Shown here one piece after another: positions 14,149 to 24,500 of a stretch of 64,000 nt of DNA. The position numbers were made by a program, and so were the translations under genes. This DNA is from Hyaloperonospora brassicae. Taxonomy: Eukaryota; Oomycota; Peronosporomycetes; Peronosporales; Peronosporaceae. Under the pieces are notes generated by a model. That model was not told where the DNA came from. It searched no databases and was given only the letters and a program-made list of their open reading frames with translations. Numbering within the stretch: position 1 is the stretch's first letter; every line of letters starts with the position of its first letter. Location: the NCBI GenBank assembly GCA_947650285.1, contig CANTFL010000057.1, positions 124,001 through 188,000 of the forward strand. Reading direction: 5' to 3'.

Positions 14149-14199
14149 TAGTGACATTATCGCAAAGATGGGGTACATTCGCTTGCGATAATGTCACTA
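14149..14199. repeat. Perfect 17-bp inverted repeat (hairpin)
   Basis: TAGTGACATTATCGCAA (14149-14165) and its exact reverse complement (14183-14199) are separated by a 17-nt loop. Stem length and setting resemble the hairpin 0.95 kb to the left, but the stem sequences are unrelated. Confidence 0.9.
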
Positions 14200-16775
14200 G
14201 CAGAAGTGTTGTGTTGATGACCATTTGGTCGTTGTATTGCTGTTCGTTCAGGCTTGGCTATGTGATACAATCTGTTTGCATGAACCAGAAACTATCGTTT
14301 ATCTCGTATGAAGTATCTGATTCGCGTGGGTACAAAGTTAACTACAAAACACAGCGGTGATTTCCGTTTTAGACGCGAGACCTTGGAAATTTGTGCAAGT
14401 ATTGAATTACAATACATAGGATACTGGGCATCCTGATCGCTAATAATGAACAAATCTGTTTTATTGAATGCGTGCTGAACCACATACGAGGTTTTTTGAA
14501 CGAACGTTTGCAGCGGACTTGATGACAGGCAAAATTACTATGTGCTATTGTGTTGGTTTGATATTTATCAATGTTTACGTCGATATTCGGCTCTATCTAA
14601 GATATTAATTACCTCATGTACTTTTTCTTTATAGATAAGGTAATTTCGTCGTGAATTAGGAAAAAAGACGTAGAAGCAGGGGAGGCATCGAATAAGTCAA
14701 AGGTTTAACCAATGATTACCCGCACTGGATTTTGGCGAAAAATTGTTGGACTTCGTGCGTGAGTTTGCAACAGATACTGATTCAGTACTGCAAAATATTA
14801 CACCAGTATTTTAACCATGAGAACGCAAAACGCTTGATTGGTGAATGATTGATGATGCCGTCCGGTCCGTAAATAAGCGATTGGAGTGCTCATGTACGCG
14901 TTTCAGTCGAAGAAAGTGCAGCAGAATTGGGCAATGCTTATTGTGGCCCATCATCCATGTTTGCTTCAAGCTTCATTTTGTGTCACTAATATCGATAAAG
15001 TGTCTCGACATAAGCGCAGATGGCGCAGCAATTATATAACGCAAATATTTGGGCGATAACATTATTTACACTACGTATCAGGCACACGAATATACGGAAA
15101 TATAATACTGCTTCGGAATGTAACACAGCGAATACGATAGGTCTGCAGCTGATTAAGAAATTCATCGTATTTGTTATCAAACAAAAAGAAGGTTTTATGG
15201 GAAGCTTTGACGAAGACTGGGTAGATTCTAGGCCAAATTTTAACCACCTTGACTAAAAATAGAAAGCCTATGGATGTAAACGCTATTGTACTCTTTGCAC
15301 GATTCAGAGCCTATGGCTTGATTGTTCTGATATGTTACGCATGAGCTAACGAAGACATCGATATACATTACTTTATGCATAGAAGAAAAACAATTGCGAC
15401 GTGAAGAATCACACATCGACAATGGCCTCTATCTTAGTAGTTCACATCGAATTCTCATTCACTGTACCTATACTATAGAAGTATATCGACTGTTTCCTAC
15501 TATCCCTAATTTATAGCAGTCATTTTGTGAAGTAATTCAATTAAACATGATTGTGTCAAGTATTCACACGGGCTTGCAACTTTTTTTTGGCTGTGTCATA
15601 GGCGTGTGGTGGATACAAAGTTAAAGTTAAGTTATCATTCGCATGTGCGCTCTTATCTAGTACACGATACCGTGTGAAGCATACTATCGTAGTAATCTTT
15701 GTCCCACGCTGGGCTTAGTTACTTATTCATACATTCCGGTTCATTTCATTGATTGGATAGCATCCCTGTTGTCTGGCATCCCATATCTTCGACACTAAGC
15801 GAGAAGGTGGACAAGTGCCAGCGTGCAGACATTCATGACAGACAAGACATCAAATGCAATTACGCACGATAATTGCATGTGTGAGGGCAAACTTCTACGA
15901 CGTAAATTGTTTTAGTCGCCCAAAATTTGGGGCATGTTAAGACGATGTAACTGTGTATATGCCACTTCGATGTATGTATGCACTCTATACCGAACGCTGA
16001 TGTAGTTTGATTGTTGGCGAATCAATCCTAGCTAGTTTTAGTAGTAGGAAAATGTTCGGCAAGTATCGAAATCGCTTACGTGCAGCCACAAAGGGTCAAT
16101 ACTATAATATGCTGAAACATATTGCTATTGTATCGTGGGCTTGACAGATTTGAAGCTGCGGCTTTTTACATGAGCAGGAGCTTATTCTTTTGTACTATGA
16201 GGTCATCACGTAGACAATGCTAGCGTACGCATGCCTACCACCACAAGGTTACAAAATTATGGACGGTCTCCTCGTACACAAATCTCAACTCTCATAGTGA
16301 CCAACTTACCTTCATTGCTAATCGCTGATGGAGCACCGGAGACATCTTTGCATGTGGCTCCAGACTCGGCATAGGTATTCGTCACATACGTTGTCTTAGG
16401 CTATGGACATGAACGCGACATCCCCATCGTACTCATCAGGTCCGCAGTAGAAACGTTTCACTTCTGTATCATCCTCGCCCGCAAATCAAAACGAGATTGT
16501 TCACTGGGTCGCAGACTCACAGGTATTGAACAAAGTGTAAGAGTAGTCTGGTATTTCCTGTTCAAATGCGTCGATATGCGATAGGCGAGTGGTCATACGA
16601 CCGCGTACAAGTCCGTTTGCCGAAAGAAACGTTGATTGACCTCGATTGGACCCTCTTTACAGCACATTTTGATCCCCCTGTTGTTGTAAGACATGCTACC
16701 ATAAAAATGTTACAATGGGATCAGACTCGCCCAGACCAAGCAATTTTTTGGAGCTGTGAAACACCGGCACCTACT
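14200..16775. other. AT-rich gene-poor stretch
   Basis: No recognisable gene. A 72-codon plus-strand ATG frame at 16566-16784 has no motif I can name. Confidence 0.45.
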
Positions 16776-16815
16776 CACGATTGACGCAATGAATCCACGA
16801 TTGACGCAATGAATC
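16776..16815. repeat. 20-bp tandem duplication
   Basis: CACGATTGACGCAATGAATC occurs twice in exact head-to-tail array (16776-16795 and 16796-16815). It looks like a recent slippage or fill-in duplication just outside the transposase relic. Confidence 0.9.
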
Positions 16816-17049
16816 CAATTCTGATTAGCTGCAGCTGAGATGTCGAATTAAAAAAACAAAGTCAACAGATCAGATTTGCTGTTCCGTATTGAGCAGCGTT
16901 GTGCTTATGTATTGTCCAGGACAAGTACAAGTCTGCGTCGTTTAGCCCGCATTCCTTCGTGAATGTCACGCAGCAACTCCTAAAACATTTGCTTAAATAT
17001 CGTCGCCCATTTAAATTAGTTGGATGTAGAACCCCATTATCTTCCGATT

Positions 17050-17857
17050 ATTTATCTACCAGCGAGGCTCTCTAGCATGGCGAATAATGAAAGACTCGCG
17101 TTTGTCTGAGCCCTTTGCGTTGCTTATTGAAGCGTCAATAAGTAGAGTCTTTGCCGTCTTATGAAATTCCATCTGGTGCCAACGATTGCCTTGTCGGTCG
17201 CGAGGCAGTAAATTACTTCTGATTCATCCACCCATATGGTGTGAGCTAGATAAAATCCTCTCACGATTGCTCGTGGCGCGACACGCTACGCACGTATCGA
17301 CACGGCGTTCACAGAACTGCTTTCACCGCAGGCGCTCATTTGCTTGACCATAGTGTGTCTGACCTTAGGAAGGAATGCAGAAAGTCGTCTATTCGAAAAA
17401 GCAATCGATGGTCGTATTGGAATCCACTTGGCGCTGTAGGTTGCTCTGCTTTCGCCTAGATTACATCTCTACCTTGCATCGCATGTTTTGAAAGGCACTG
17501 CAACACGCAGTTGGCAAGCACATTCTCGACTGTTGCAAAGTCGAGCGGCCACGTTTGAGTGCAATTGGGGTCTGCCTCATCCCGCTAGATAATGCTGGTT
17601 GCGAGCACGCGAGATTTTAGATATGGCACCTGGACCGGCTCCTTCACAAGGTTTCGTTTTTGCAATGTTCTTGTCGCATGCTGGAGTTGTATACGAGCGG
17701 TTATGAATTCATTGCACGCGCACACCTTCTTTCTCTGCTTGAGCGTCAGGTTTACAGCTGCTTTTGTTCGTGACGGCATCCTACGAACTTTGTCAAATGT
17801 ACCTGTTAGAGTGTTTGTCGTGGCTGGGAGCGGGTAGACCTGGTCGACCGTTTTCAA
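17050..17857 (-). pseudogene. Decayed pogo/Tigger-like DNA transposase
   Basis: Reading down the minus strand, the first 90 codons contain a CENP-B/pogo-type helix-turn-helix N-terminus (a LTLKQRKKVC block and a PVQVPYLKSRVL recognition-helix block). A second-HTH-like stretch follows (LDFATVENVLANCVLQ, then a GRDVI..AKAEQ block). About 300 nt further on, fragments in shifted frames match the start of the DDE domain: VDESEVIYC, in the position of the usual FDE(T/S) motif, then LLIDASISNAKGSDKRE. Stops and frame changes interrupt the reading, so it is inactive. The assignment rests on motif order; terminal inverted repeats were not found. Confidence 0.5.
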
Positions 17858-18331
17858 ATGAGCGATCTATCAGGTGTGCCGAAGCCAACGATGATAAACA
17901 TAGCGTCGACGGATATAAAATGTGATAGCACCTTCCATCTGATGCAGTATCTGTCCGAAATTCATATCAACTTGGACAGTCGTATCGGTACTAGACTCGA
18001 CCAATGCATGCGAATGAATACCCATCTCAAGAATAGTTTTTGTACCAAACCTGTAAGTCCTCTGTACAGTTAACATCGCCACCACCGATCGACATAGCTG
18101 CCCTCCTCCCTGAGTTTGCAAGTATTGAACACATATAACTAGTCTACAGTTGACCTCCCGCATGCTTTCTATATCTTTGCATTCATTTGCGCTGCGTAGT
18201 GTAAAAGGGCAGGAAGCGCACCCATACTCGCACGCAACCTCGACCAGATTTGCCTGAAATTGCGCTGGCAGTCGATGGAATCGCCACAAGTTATAAATCG
18301 TGCACGACCAAACGACTCACAACCCACCGCG

Positions 18332-18967
18332 ATGAACCCCAGCAGTGGTCTCGAGAGCGAGGAGCTGCACCTGCGCCAGAGTATCCTGTACACCGTTGGC
18401 CGCATTTGCGACGACGAAGGTCCTGTATGCGTTGCAGTTCCAGACTGTTTCTTGTTTCTCGAGCCTTTCGCTCGTGTCCACTCACTTTGTACATTTTGAA
18501 TTCGCAGCAAAGAAGCAGCAGCAGCAACAGGAGGAACAATGCACACGTACTAAACCTGCAATGTCCAAGGAAGCCATGGCCTTGCTCGCCGATGTCGTCT
18601 ACAAACAAGCTGAAGGTAGAGTAGCGACACGTGGCCTGACTGTTGCTGTAGAGCGGCTGACGAATGTCTGCAGTGCTAGCGACAGAGCTGCAGTTTTTCG
18701 CGCGTCATGCCAATCGGAAGATCATGAAATCAGAGGATGTCTTACTCTGTGCCAGGAAACAATCCAATCTGGTGACGACATTGATGCGTGTTGCTGCACT
18801 GACGCCATGTTGGCCATGCGTGTAGCACAGTGGCCTCACTGACTGGTGTGTGGACGTTGTTGTAGACCAATTTACTGCACAAGTACCAGCGGGAACATCT
18901 ACATTCCAGTGCACCGACGTCTGCAGGCTCGAAGAAGAGACGCGGGGACGTTGTTAGCTCAGACTAA
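18332..18967 (+). CDS. CENPS: CENP-S / MHF1 histone-fold protein (spliced)
   Basis: CENP-S (MHF1) is a small histone-fold protein that pairs with CENP-X/MHF2. It acts with FANCM in DNA repair and in the constitutive centromere complex in the nucleus. Proposed exons are 18332-18419, 18508-18615, 18674-18787 and 18927-18967, joined by GT-AG introns of 88, 58 and 139 nt, giving 116 residues. Family landmarks appear in order: an N-terminal helix with ILYTVGRICDDE, then MSKEAMALLADVVYKQAE, then FFARHANRKIMKSEDVLLCA, which corresponds to the FARHAKR...NTEDVKLLAR segment of animal CENP-S. A KKQQQQQEE insert precedes helix 2 and a basic SKKRRGD tail ends the model. If intron 3 is not spliced, the frame instead stops at 18825 (115 residues). 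Human CENP-S is 138 residues, so the gene appears complete. Confidence 0.75.
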
Positions 18968-20211
18968 TGTGACGGATCGACTGTAAGGTGTTGTCGCGAT
19001 TACGGACATACTCGTGTCGAATCATTTGATGGCAAAGCCATTGATGTCATGGGTTCATGCAAGCAGGACTTCCCAACATTCGTGACGTGTCAATCGATCT
19101 TTCAGTAGTACGCATTGGGGTCTCCCAGGAAATGCTGCTTTGCGCCAAAATGGACTGCTACGATGATGGTGGCGTGTTTCAAGTGGTGACTAGCCAACCC
19201 GCTCGACATACACCATCATTACTCTTGTGGTGGATGACTGCAAACGAATAGGTCCGCTCTCTTCGTCAAGCTACCGGGCCCTTTTTCGAGGCTGTTGTCG
19301 GAACACTACCGAAACGTCCATCTTTCCCAGTCGGCTCGCGTTCCTTCCGTTGTGCTATCCATCCGTCATCTCGCGGCGCTGTAATGTCTCGTTCAGAAGC
19401 GGATATCGGTGGTAAAGGATCACGACTGACGGTTTGGACCGAAAGGCATGACGGGTTGCAGTAATACACCGCCATTTCCCAGTCGTTACCATTGTTGCAA
19501 AGGTAACAGCTGACATGTTCTACGTCGATGCCGGTGCGTACGCACGCCATCGTTTCGATAAAGGCGGCGGCAGTGCGCATCCCGACGCGAGAAACGGCTA
19601 TGGCTACTTTTGACGCTGGTAACGGAACTCAGACGAAGCGTTTCGTGCGTACCATCGTGGATCACTCATTACGCGTGAAACCAATGACAGCTGTGCAGCT
19701 GTTCCTCGTCAGCGCAGTGCTTACCGTTCGTTTAGTCATCAAACTTAGAGTCGTCGTGGCAAGAACGTTGCGTCGGCTTCGTACTTCTGCGGCTCAATGA
19801 ATCGAGTCGGACATAGCTGCACCTTTGCCATATGCGTAGTCGGGTGCACTTTAGAGGCGGTCACGGCACTGCTGTGTGCCAAAGAGCGGCGTTAGCTTAC
19901 CGAAAAGCCTCACTGCACCTTCACCATGACAGAAGACGTCAGCAACTCGCTTGGCAACAGCAACAGCAAGACTATGGCTGTAGCTCCTTCAGTAGCATTG
20001 CTGACCTTCACGTGGTTGAAACAGGCACCAATGTGAACAATGCGTAGCAATGCAGCACGACAGACCTGCCTCGAATTGGACAGGACGAACGCAGAAACGT
20101 GGCTCGCGACCGCTAAGCTCTGTTTCCAGCTCGAGCGTGGCTTCCTGAGTGCTTATCGGCTTGTCAGCAGCATCCAGATCATCCATCTGCGGAGGCTCCA
20201 ACAAAGCTATC
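18968..20211. other. Unresolved, weakly coding stretch
   Basis: No complete gene is recognised. On the plus strand 20043-20165 reads like one tetratricopeptide-type helical hairpin (LELDRTNAETWLATAKLCFQ), but I cannot connect it to flanking exons. A minus-strand ATG frame at 20243-19989 competes with it. I leave both uncalled. Confidence 0.3.
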
Positions 20212-20750
20212 CTAGACCTCTTCCTTCTTGCAGGAGTAAACATCGAGCGACGGAAAGCAAGTACCTGTTAACAGACAGACTGATCATCAAACCGCAGAAG
20301 AAGAGAGCGACTCCAGTATTGTGGATCCTTATTGCTTCGTTACTTGACAGACCGAGCAATGAGAGGCATTGGGGTGTTAGTCATGACTTGGGTACACGCT
20401 GTGCTTCGTGCCAGATCGGTGCTGGTAGATATGGCCTGATCAGATTCCACTCGCACGGCTGCGATTGCCTCGAGGCATCATATGTCAATGAACAATGAGT
20501 TCGGATGAGGGATCCATGAAAACTCACGTGCTGACGTTACAGTTGTGATACCGTTGCAAAGCATCACTTTGCCGCACCCTCTACAATCGAGAAAGCGGCA
20601 TCCGTCGAGCGGGTGCGAGCGGCAATCGCAAGCCCACACTTCATCCGGAACCTTAAAGAGTGCTGACGCAATGTAAAAGAGCAGCTTGAACCAGCGCACG
20701 GACACAAGCGGTGGTAGTTCGGGCCAAATTGGCTCTGCGGCATTTGCTGG
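20212..20750 (-). CDS. Possible spliced gene, Cys-rich C-terminus (unidentified, 5' end unknown)
   Basis: An open minus-strand stretch from 20750 to 20528 has a hydrophobic/aromatic part (VRWFKLLFYIASALFK) followed by a Cys-rich block (WACDCRSHPLDGC, then CRGCGKVMLC). It ends at a consensus GTGAGT donor. A strong acceptor (CTGTCTGTTAACAG) at 20265 joins in phase to a short last exon, 20264-20212, ending CKKEEV. The intron would be 263 nt. I do not recognise the family; the Cys spacing could bind zinc. No start codon is placed. It lies about 130 bp from the 3' end of the Ca2+-ATPase gene, on the same strand. Confidence 0.25.
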
Positions 20751-20857
20751 TCAATGTGCTTTGGCTAGAAATGGCAACAACATGTGCGCGTGCCAACAAC
20801 GTCAACAGGAAGAGCAAAGTGAAAAAGCATTATGTCCATACATGAGTACTAAATAGA

Positions 20858-23800
20858 CTACCCCTTGAGGAGGGCCTTCGACTGAAGACCCTTCTGAAAT
20901 GCCTTGACGACGCGTATCTGCGCACGGAGGCGAGCAAAGCCGCGCACCCAAAGAGCCTGGCCATTGCCCGATCGGATCTCGCGCACCTCCTCTGTATCCA
21001 CCTCGCGGCAGATTGCCATCCAGTTCGGCGCATTCTTCATATCAATCAAGCGCAGCAATAACCCAAGCGGCAGTGACACGAAGCCCATGCCAATGCAGGC
21101 GAGCCACTGGTTGAGGCTTAGCGGCTTGCACTTGAACCAGTCACCCGTGTGCTGGACCATCACGTACTGCAACACGACCTGGAGCACGCCCACGTAGATG
21201 AACACGCGGTTTTTCGTAATGCCGGTGAAGATATTGATCTCGTCGTGGATCTTGCGCGCATTCAGCTCGTTAAACAGCTGCGCCCACACAAACGTGTTAA
21301 ACACGATCGTCATGTGCACGCTCGGATCGTCTTTCACGTCGTCAGCAACATCATGCGTACGACCGGATGGGATGTCAAACCACTTCTCACCAGAGAACAC
21401 AATGGCCAGCAACAGAGCGAGCTGGTACGTCGATTGACCAAGAATGTGCTTGGTCATCTTCTTCGAGATCAGCGGCTCCGTCTTCGGATAAGGTTTGCGC
21501 TCCAGCAATTGCGGCGTCGGCTCCTCCGTTGCAAGAGCCAGCGACGCAAACGAATCCATAATCAGGTTCACCCAAAGCATCTGCACGGCCGAAAGAGGAG
21601 ACTGCTCCAGCACAACCGCACCAATGAACGCCAGAGATATAGCAACCACATTCACCGTCAGCTGAAACTGCAGGAACTTGGCGATCGAGTCGTACACGTT
21701 GCGGCCCCACTTGATGGCATTCACGATCGAGTTGAAGTTGTCATCCATCAAGATAATGTCGGAGGCGTCCTTCGCAACGGCCGTGCCACTGATACCCATG
21801 GCGAAACCCACGTTGGCTTTCTTCAGGGCAGGAGCATCGTTCGTGCCATCACCAGTCACAGCAACCACTTGAGGACCGTGCGGTGCGACGTTACTCTGCA
21901 TCAACCCAGACACAAGCGTATACTTGTCCTTCGGCGACGAACGAGCAAGCACGCGCAGCATTGGCCAAATCTTGTCGAACTCGGACTGGATGATGTTTCC
22001 CTGCGCGTCCAGCACTCGAGTGCGGAACGTCAGGCCGTCCATGATCAACGAACCATCGCCCGGCTTGGTGATACCGCACTTGCTCGCAATCGACCGTGCA
22101 GTCGTAATGTTGTCGCCTGTCACCATGCGCACCGTGATACCAGCCGTGTTGCACATCTTGATCGCATCGGGCACCTCCGGACGAACGGGGTCTTCGATGC
22201 CCACGATCGCCACACACGTCAAGTCCTTCTCCACGTCCTCGTCCGACCAGTTCATCGTATCCTCGGCAGGCACATCCAAGTCACGGTAGGCCAGGCATAG
22301 CGTTCGGTAGGCTTGCGAGGCGTACTTCTCAATGACCTCCTCGCCAATCTTCGCTTTGCGGGCCTCGTCCAAAAGCTCGATCGAGCCATCTACGGCCTGC
22401 ATGTCCTGGCACAGACCAAGTACCACTTCTGTCGCGCCCTTTGTGTACACACGAGACGTCGTTGCTGTGCGACGGACCACCACGGACATGCGCTTCTTCG
22501 CACTGCTGAACGTCAACATGTGCACGACCTCGTTGTTCGAGCGAATGTCCGGGTACTCCATGCCGCCGTCACGGATGAACTGGAGCAGAGCACATTCCGT
22601 TTTGTTGCCAGTGTGCTCGGGCTGACCGTTTTCGACCTTCGAGGGCAGAATCTCAGCCGTCGAGTTCACAGCAATGCCCGTGCAAAACGCCTCTTTCGTC
22701 GATTCCGACAACGCGCCGACACCCGCCGCAGCAGACGAAAACTCCTGGCCGCCAATCCACAATTGCATCACAGTCATGCGGTTCGTCGTCAGCGTACCCG
22801 TCTTGTCGGAGCACACCGTCGTGGCACTGCCCATGGTCTCACAAGCGTCCAAATGACGCACCAAGTTGTTGTCGGCGAGCATTTTCTTCACAGAGTAGGC
22901 GAGAGCAATGGTCACTGCAAGTGGCAGACCTTCGGGGATCGCGACCACCAGCACCGTGATGGCAATGATGAAAAAGTTGAGGTAGTCGCTGATGTAACTG
23001 CCTTTCCAGGGCATACCGTCTTGCACAAACGTGTCGATCGAGAAACGGATCGACATGATGACAAACACCAGCAACGCCACGACAGTCCCCAGCTTCCCAA
23101 TGAGCACCGTCAAGCTGTACAACTTGCCTTCGAGCGGCGACTGGCTCTCCTCTTCGTCTTCGCTCTCTTTGCTCTTCTCCACCTCAATCGACGCCCCTTC
23201 TTTCGGCGTCTCAATCTCGACATACACTTGTCCCTCGGCGTCCGGATTCTTCTTGTTCTTCGACGCCGCTTTATCGTCACTTCCAGCAGCAGCAGCAGCA
23301 GCGACAGCGGCACCGCCACGGCGGTTGCCGTTGATCAAGCTCTTGATGATACCGGCTTGCGAGTTCTCCCCCACACAGACCACGAGCATCTTACCGACGC
23401 CCTCCATGACTTTGGTCCCCGACAGCAGAAACGGGTTCTCCGCACTCTTCGACAGCAGGTCCGACTCGCCCGTCATGGCGCTCTCGTCCATCTTAATCTC
23501 CTTCTGGTCAAAGACAATGCCGTCGGCGGGGATGATGTCGCCCAAGTCGACGCGGACAATGTCGCCGACCACGAGGCCCCACTTGCCGACTTCCGCGGGC
23601 TGTCCGTTGCGAAGGACTTTGATCTTTTCGTCCTCTTTGATCGCATTGAGCTCGCGGAACTGCGACTCTTTCTGGTAGTCGTTCACGGCCGTGACGAGCG
23701 TCACGACAACGACTGCAAAGATGATACAGGCGCCTTCGACCCACCCCGTCTCGGGGTGGTCCCCCACGGTCGACGACAGGATGATCGAAATGAAGCCCGA

Positions 23801-24079
23801 GATCGTCAGCACAATGATCGTAATGTCCTGATAGGCGTCCCACATGAGCTCGAGAAAGCTCTTGGACTTGGCCGGGGCCACGTAGTTCTTGCCAAACGAC
23901 TCCTCGCGCTTCGTGAGGTCGGCCGCGTTGCTCGCGTCCAGTCCCTGGCGCAGGTCCACGCGGAGCGAGGCCGCAATGCCTTCGAGGCCGCCCATGCGCG
24001 TCAACGCGTCTTGCTGCTTCTCATGCGGCGTCTCGATCAGACGGATGAGGTCGCCCGTCACGACTTTGAACGACGTCAT
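20858..24079 (-). CDS. Plasma-membrane-type Ca2+-transporting P-type ATPase (PMCA, P2B)
   Basis: This is a complete, intronless 1073-residue Ca2+ pump that would export or sequester cytosolic Ca2+ by ATP-driven phosphorylation. Landmarks: TGES of the actuator domain (203-206); PEGLP in M4 (382-386), the Ca2+-site helix; DKTGT with phosphorylated Asp425; KGAT (547-550) in the nucleotide domain; MVTGDN (652-657); and the GDGTND hinge (743-748). About ten membrane segments fit P2B topology. The loop after the actuator domain (about 250-318) carries an Ala run and a charged Lys/Glu-rich insert, where animal PMCAs have their lipid-sensing/splice region. The C-terminus (about 1038-1065) contains GQALWVRGFARL and QIRVVKAF, closely matching the calmodulin-binding autoinhibitory helix of animal PMCAs. 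Regulation by Ca2+-calmodulin is therefore likely. The start is the first ATG, followed by a typical cytosolic N-terminus. Confidence 0.97.
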   Translation of the reverse strand: MTSFKVVTGDLIRLIETPHEKQQDALTRMGGLEGIAASLRVDLRQGLDASNAADLTKREESFGKNYVAPAKSKSFLELMWDAYQDITIIVLTISGFISIILSSTVGDHPETGWVEGACIIFAVVVVTLVTAVNDYQKESQFRELNAIKEDEKIKVLRNGQPAEVGKWGLVVGDIVRVDLGDIIPADGIVFDQKEIKMDESAMTGESDLLSKSAENPFLLSGTKVMEGVGKMLVVCVGENSQAGIIKSLINGNRRGGAAVAAAAAAGSDDKAASKNKKNPDAEGQVYVEIETPKEGASIEVEKSKESEDEEESQSPLEGKLYSLTVLIGKLGTVVALLVFVIMSIRFSIDTFVQDGMPWKGSYISDYLNFFIIAITVLVVAIPEGLPLAVTIALAYSVKKMLADNNLVRHLDACETMGSATTVCSDKTGTLTTNRMTVMQLWIGGQEFSSAAAGVGALSESTKEAFCTGIAVNSTAEILPSKVENGQPEHTGNKTECALLQFIRDGGMEYPDIRSNNEVVHMLTFSSAKKRMSVVVRRTATTSRVYTKGATEVVLGLCQDMQAVDGSIELLDEARKAKIGEEVIEKYASQAYRTLCLAYRDLDVPAEDTMNWSDEDVEKDLTCVAIVGIEDPVRPEVPDAIKMCNTAGITVRMVTGDNITTARSIASKCGITKPGDGSLIMDGLTFRTRVLDAQGNIIQSEFDKIWPMLRVLARSSPKDKYTLVSGLMQSNVAPHGPQVVAVTGDGTNDAPALKKANVGFAMGISGTAVAKDASDIILMDDNFNSIVNAIKWGRNVYDSIAKFLQFQLTVNVVAISLAFIGAVVLEQSPLSAVQMLWVNLIMDSFASLALATEEPTPQLLERKPYPKTEPLISKKMTKHILGQSTYQLALLLAIVFSGEKWFDIPSGRTHDVADDVKDDPSVHMTIVFNTFVWAQLFNELNARKIHDEINIFTGITKNRVFIYVGVLQVVLQYVMVQHTGDWFKCKPLSLNQWLACIGMGFVSLPLGLLLRLIDMKNAPNWMAICREVDTEEVREIRSGNGQALWVRGFARLRAQIRVVKAFQKGLQSKALLKG

Positions 24080-24112
24080 GGCGCTTCAAACAGTAAGTGT
24101 CTGTGTGATTGA

Positions 24113-24161
24113 GTGTGTGTGTGTGTGTCTGTGTTTGTACGTGTGTGTGTGTGTGTGTGTG
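24113..24161. repeat. Imperfect (TG)n microsatellite in the ATPase 5' region
   Basis: Two TG runs (24113-24128 and 24141-24161), separated by a TCTGTGTTTGTAC interruption, lie 34-82 bp upstream of the Ca2+-ATPase ATG. In the mRNA sense this is a (CA)n tract, in the 5' UTR or promoter. Confidence 0.9.
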
Positions 24162-24468
24162 CAACTTGAGGCGTACGAAAGCAGACGATGGCGAAAGTTC
24201 CCAAGCTCCGACCAGAACGCCAAGGGGGGACACGACAGACCGTGAGCTCTCGAACAGGCACTTCGTCGACTGTGCTCGGCCGTGGACAATTCCGAAATGA
24301 CCCAACTCGCACGGCGCAAAGCCGCAGCGGTTCGTTGGTGTGTTGGTGGTGGTGTGTCGGTCGTGTGGTGCGGGGAGTGGGAGCCGGTTGAGCCCGGACA
24401 GACGGTTTTGGGCCCGCGCACCTCCCGACATTAACGTGGCGGGGAGGCCGACCATAGGACGCGCGCGC

Positions 24469-24500
24469 TTTCTCTCTCTCTCTCGCTCTCTATCTTTCGC
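24469..24500. repeat. CT-rich (GA on the gene strand) tract upstream of the ATPase
   Basis: A TTTCTCTCTCTCTCTCG run with further CT steps lies about 400 bp upstream of the pump ATG. GA/CT tracts are common in promoters, but no specific factor is implied. Confidence 0.7.

Noticed and set aside
20040..20498. TPR protein gene on the plus strand
   Set aside because: One TPR-like hairpin only, no adjoining exons, and it overlaps a better-supported minus-strand splice acceptor and exon.
21149..24112. Very long plus-strand frames (383 and 599 codons) opposite the Ca2+-ATPase
   Set aside because: They are codon-bias shadows of a complete, motif-rich ATPase on the minus strand; composition is His/Arg-rich and no domain is seen.
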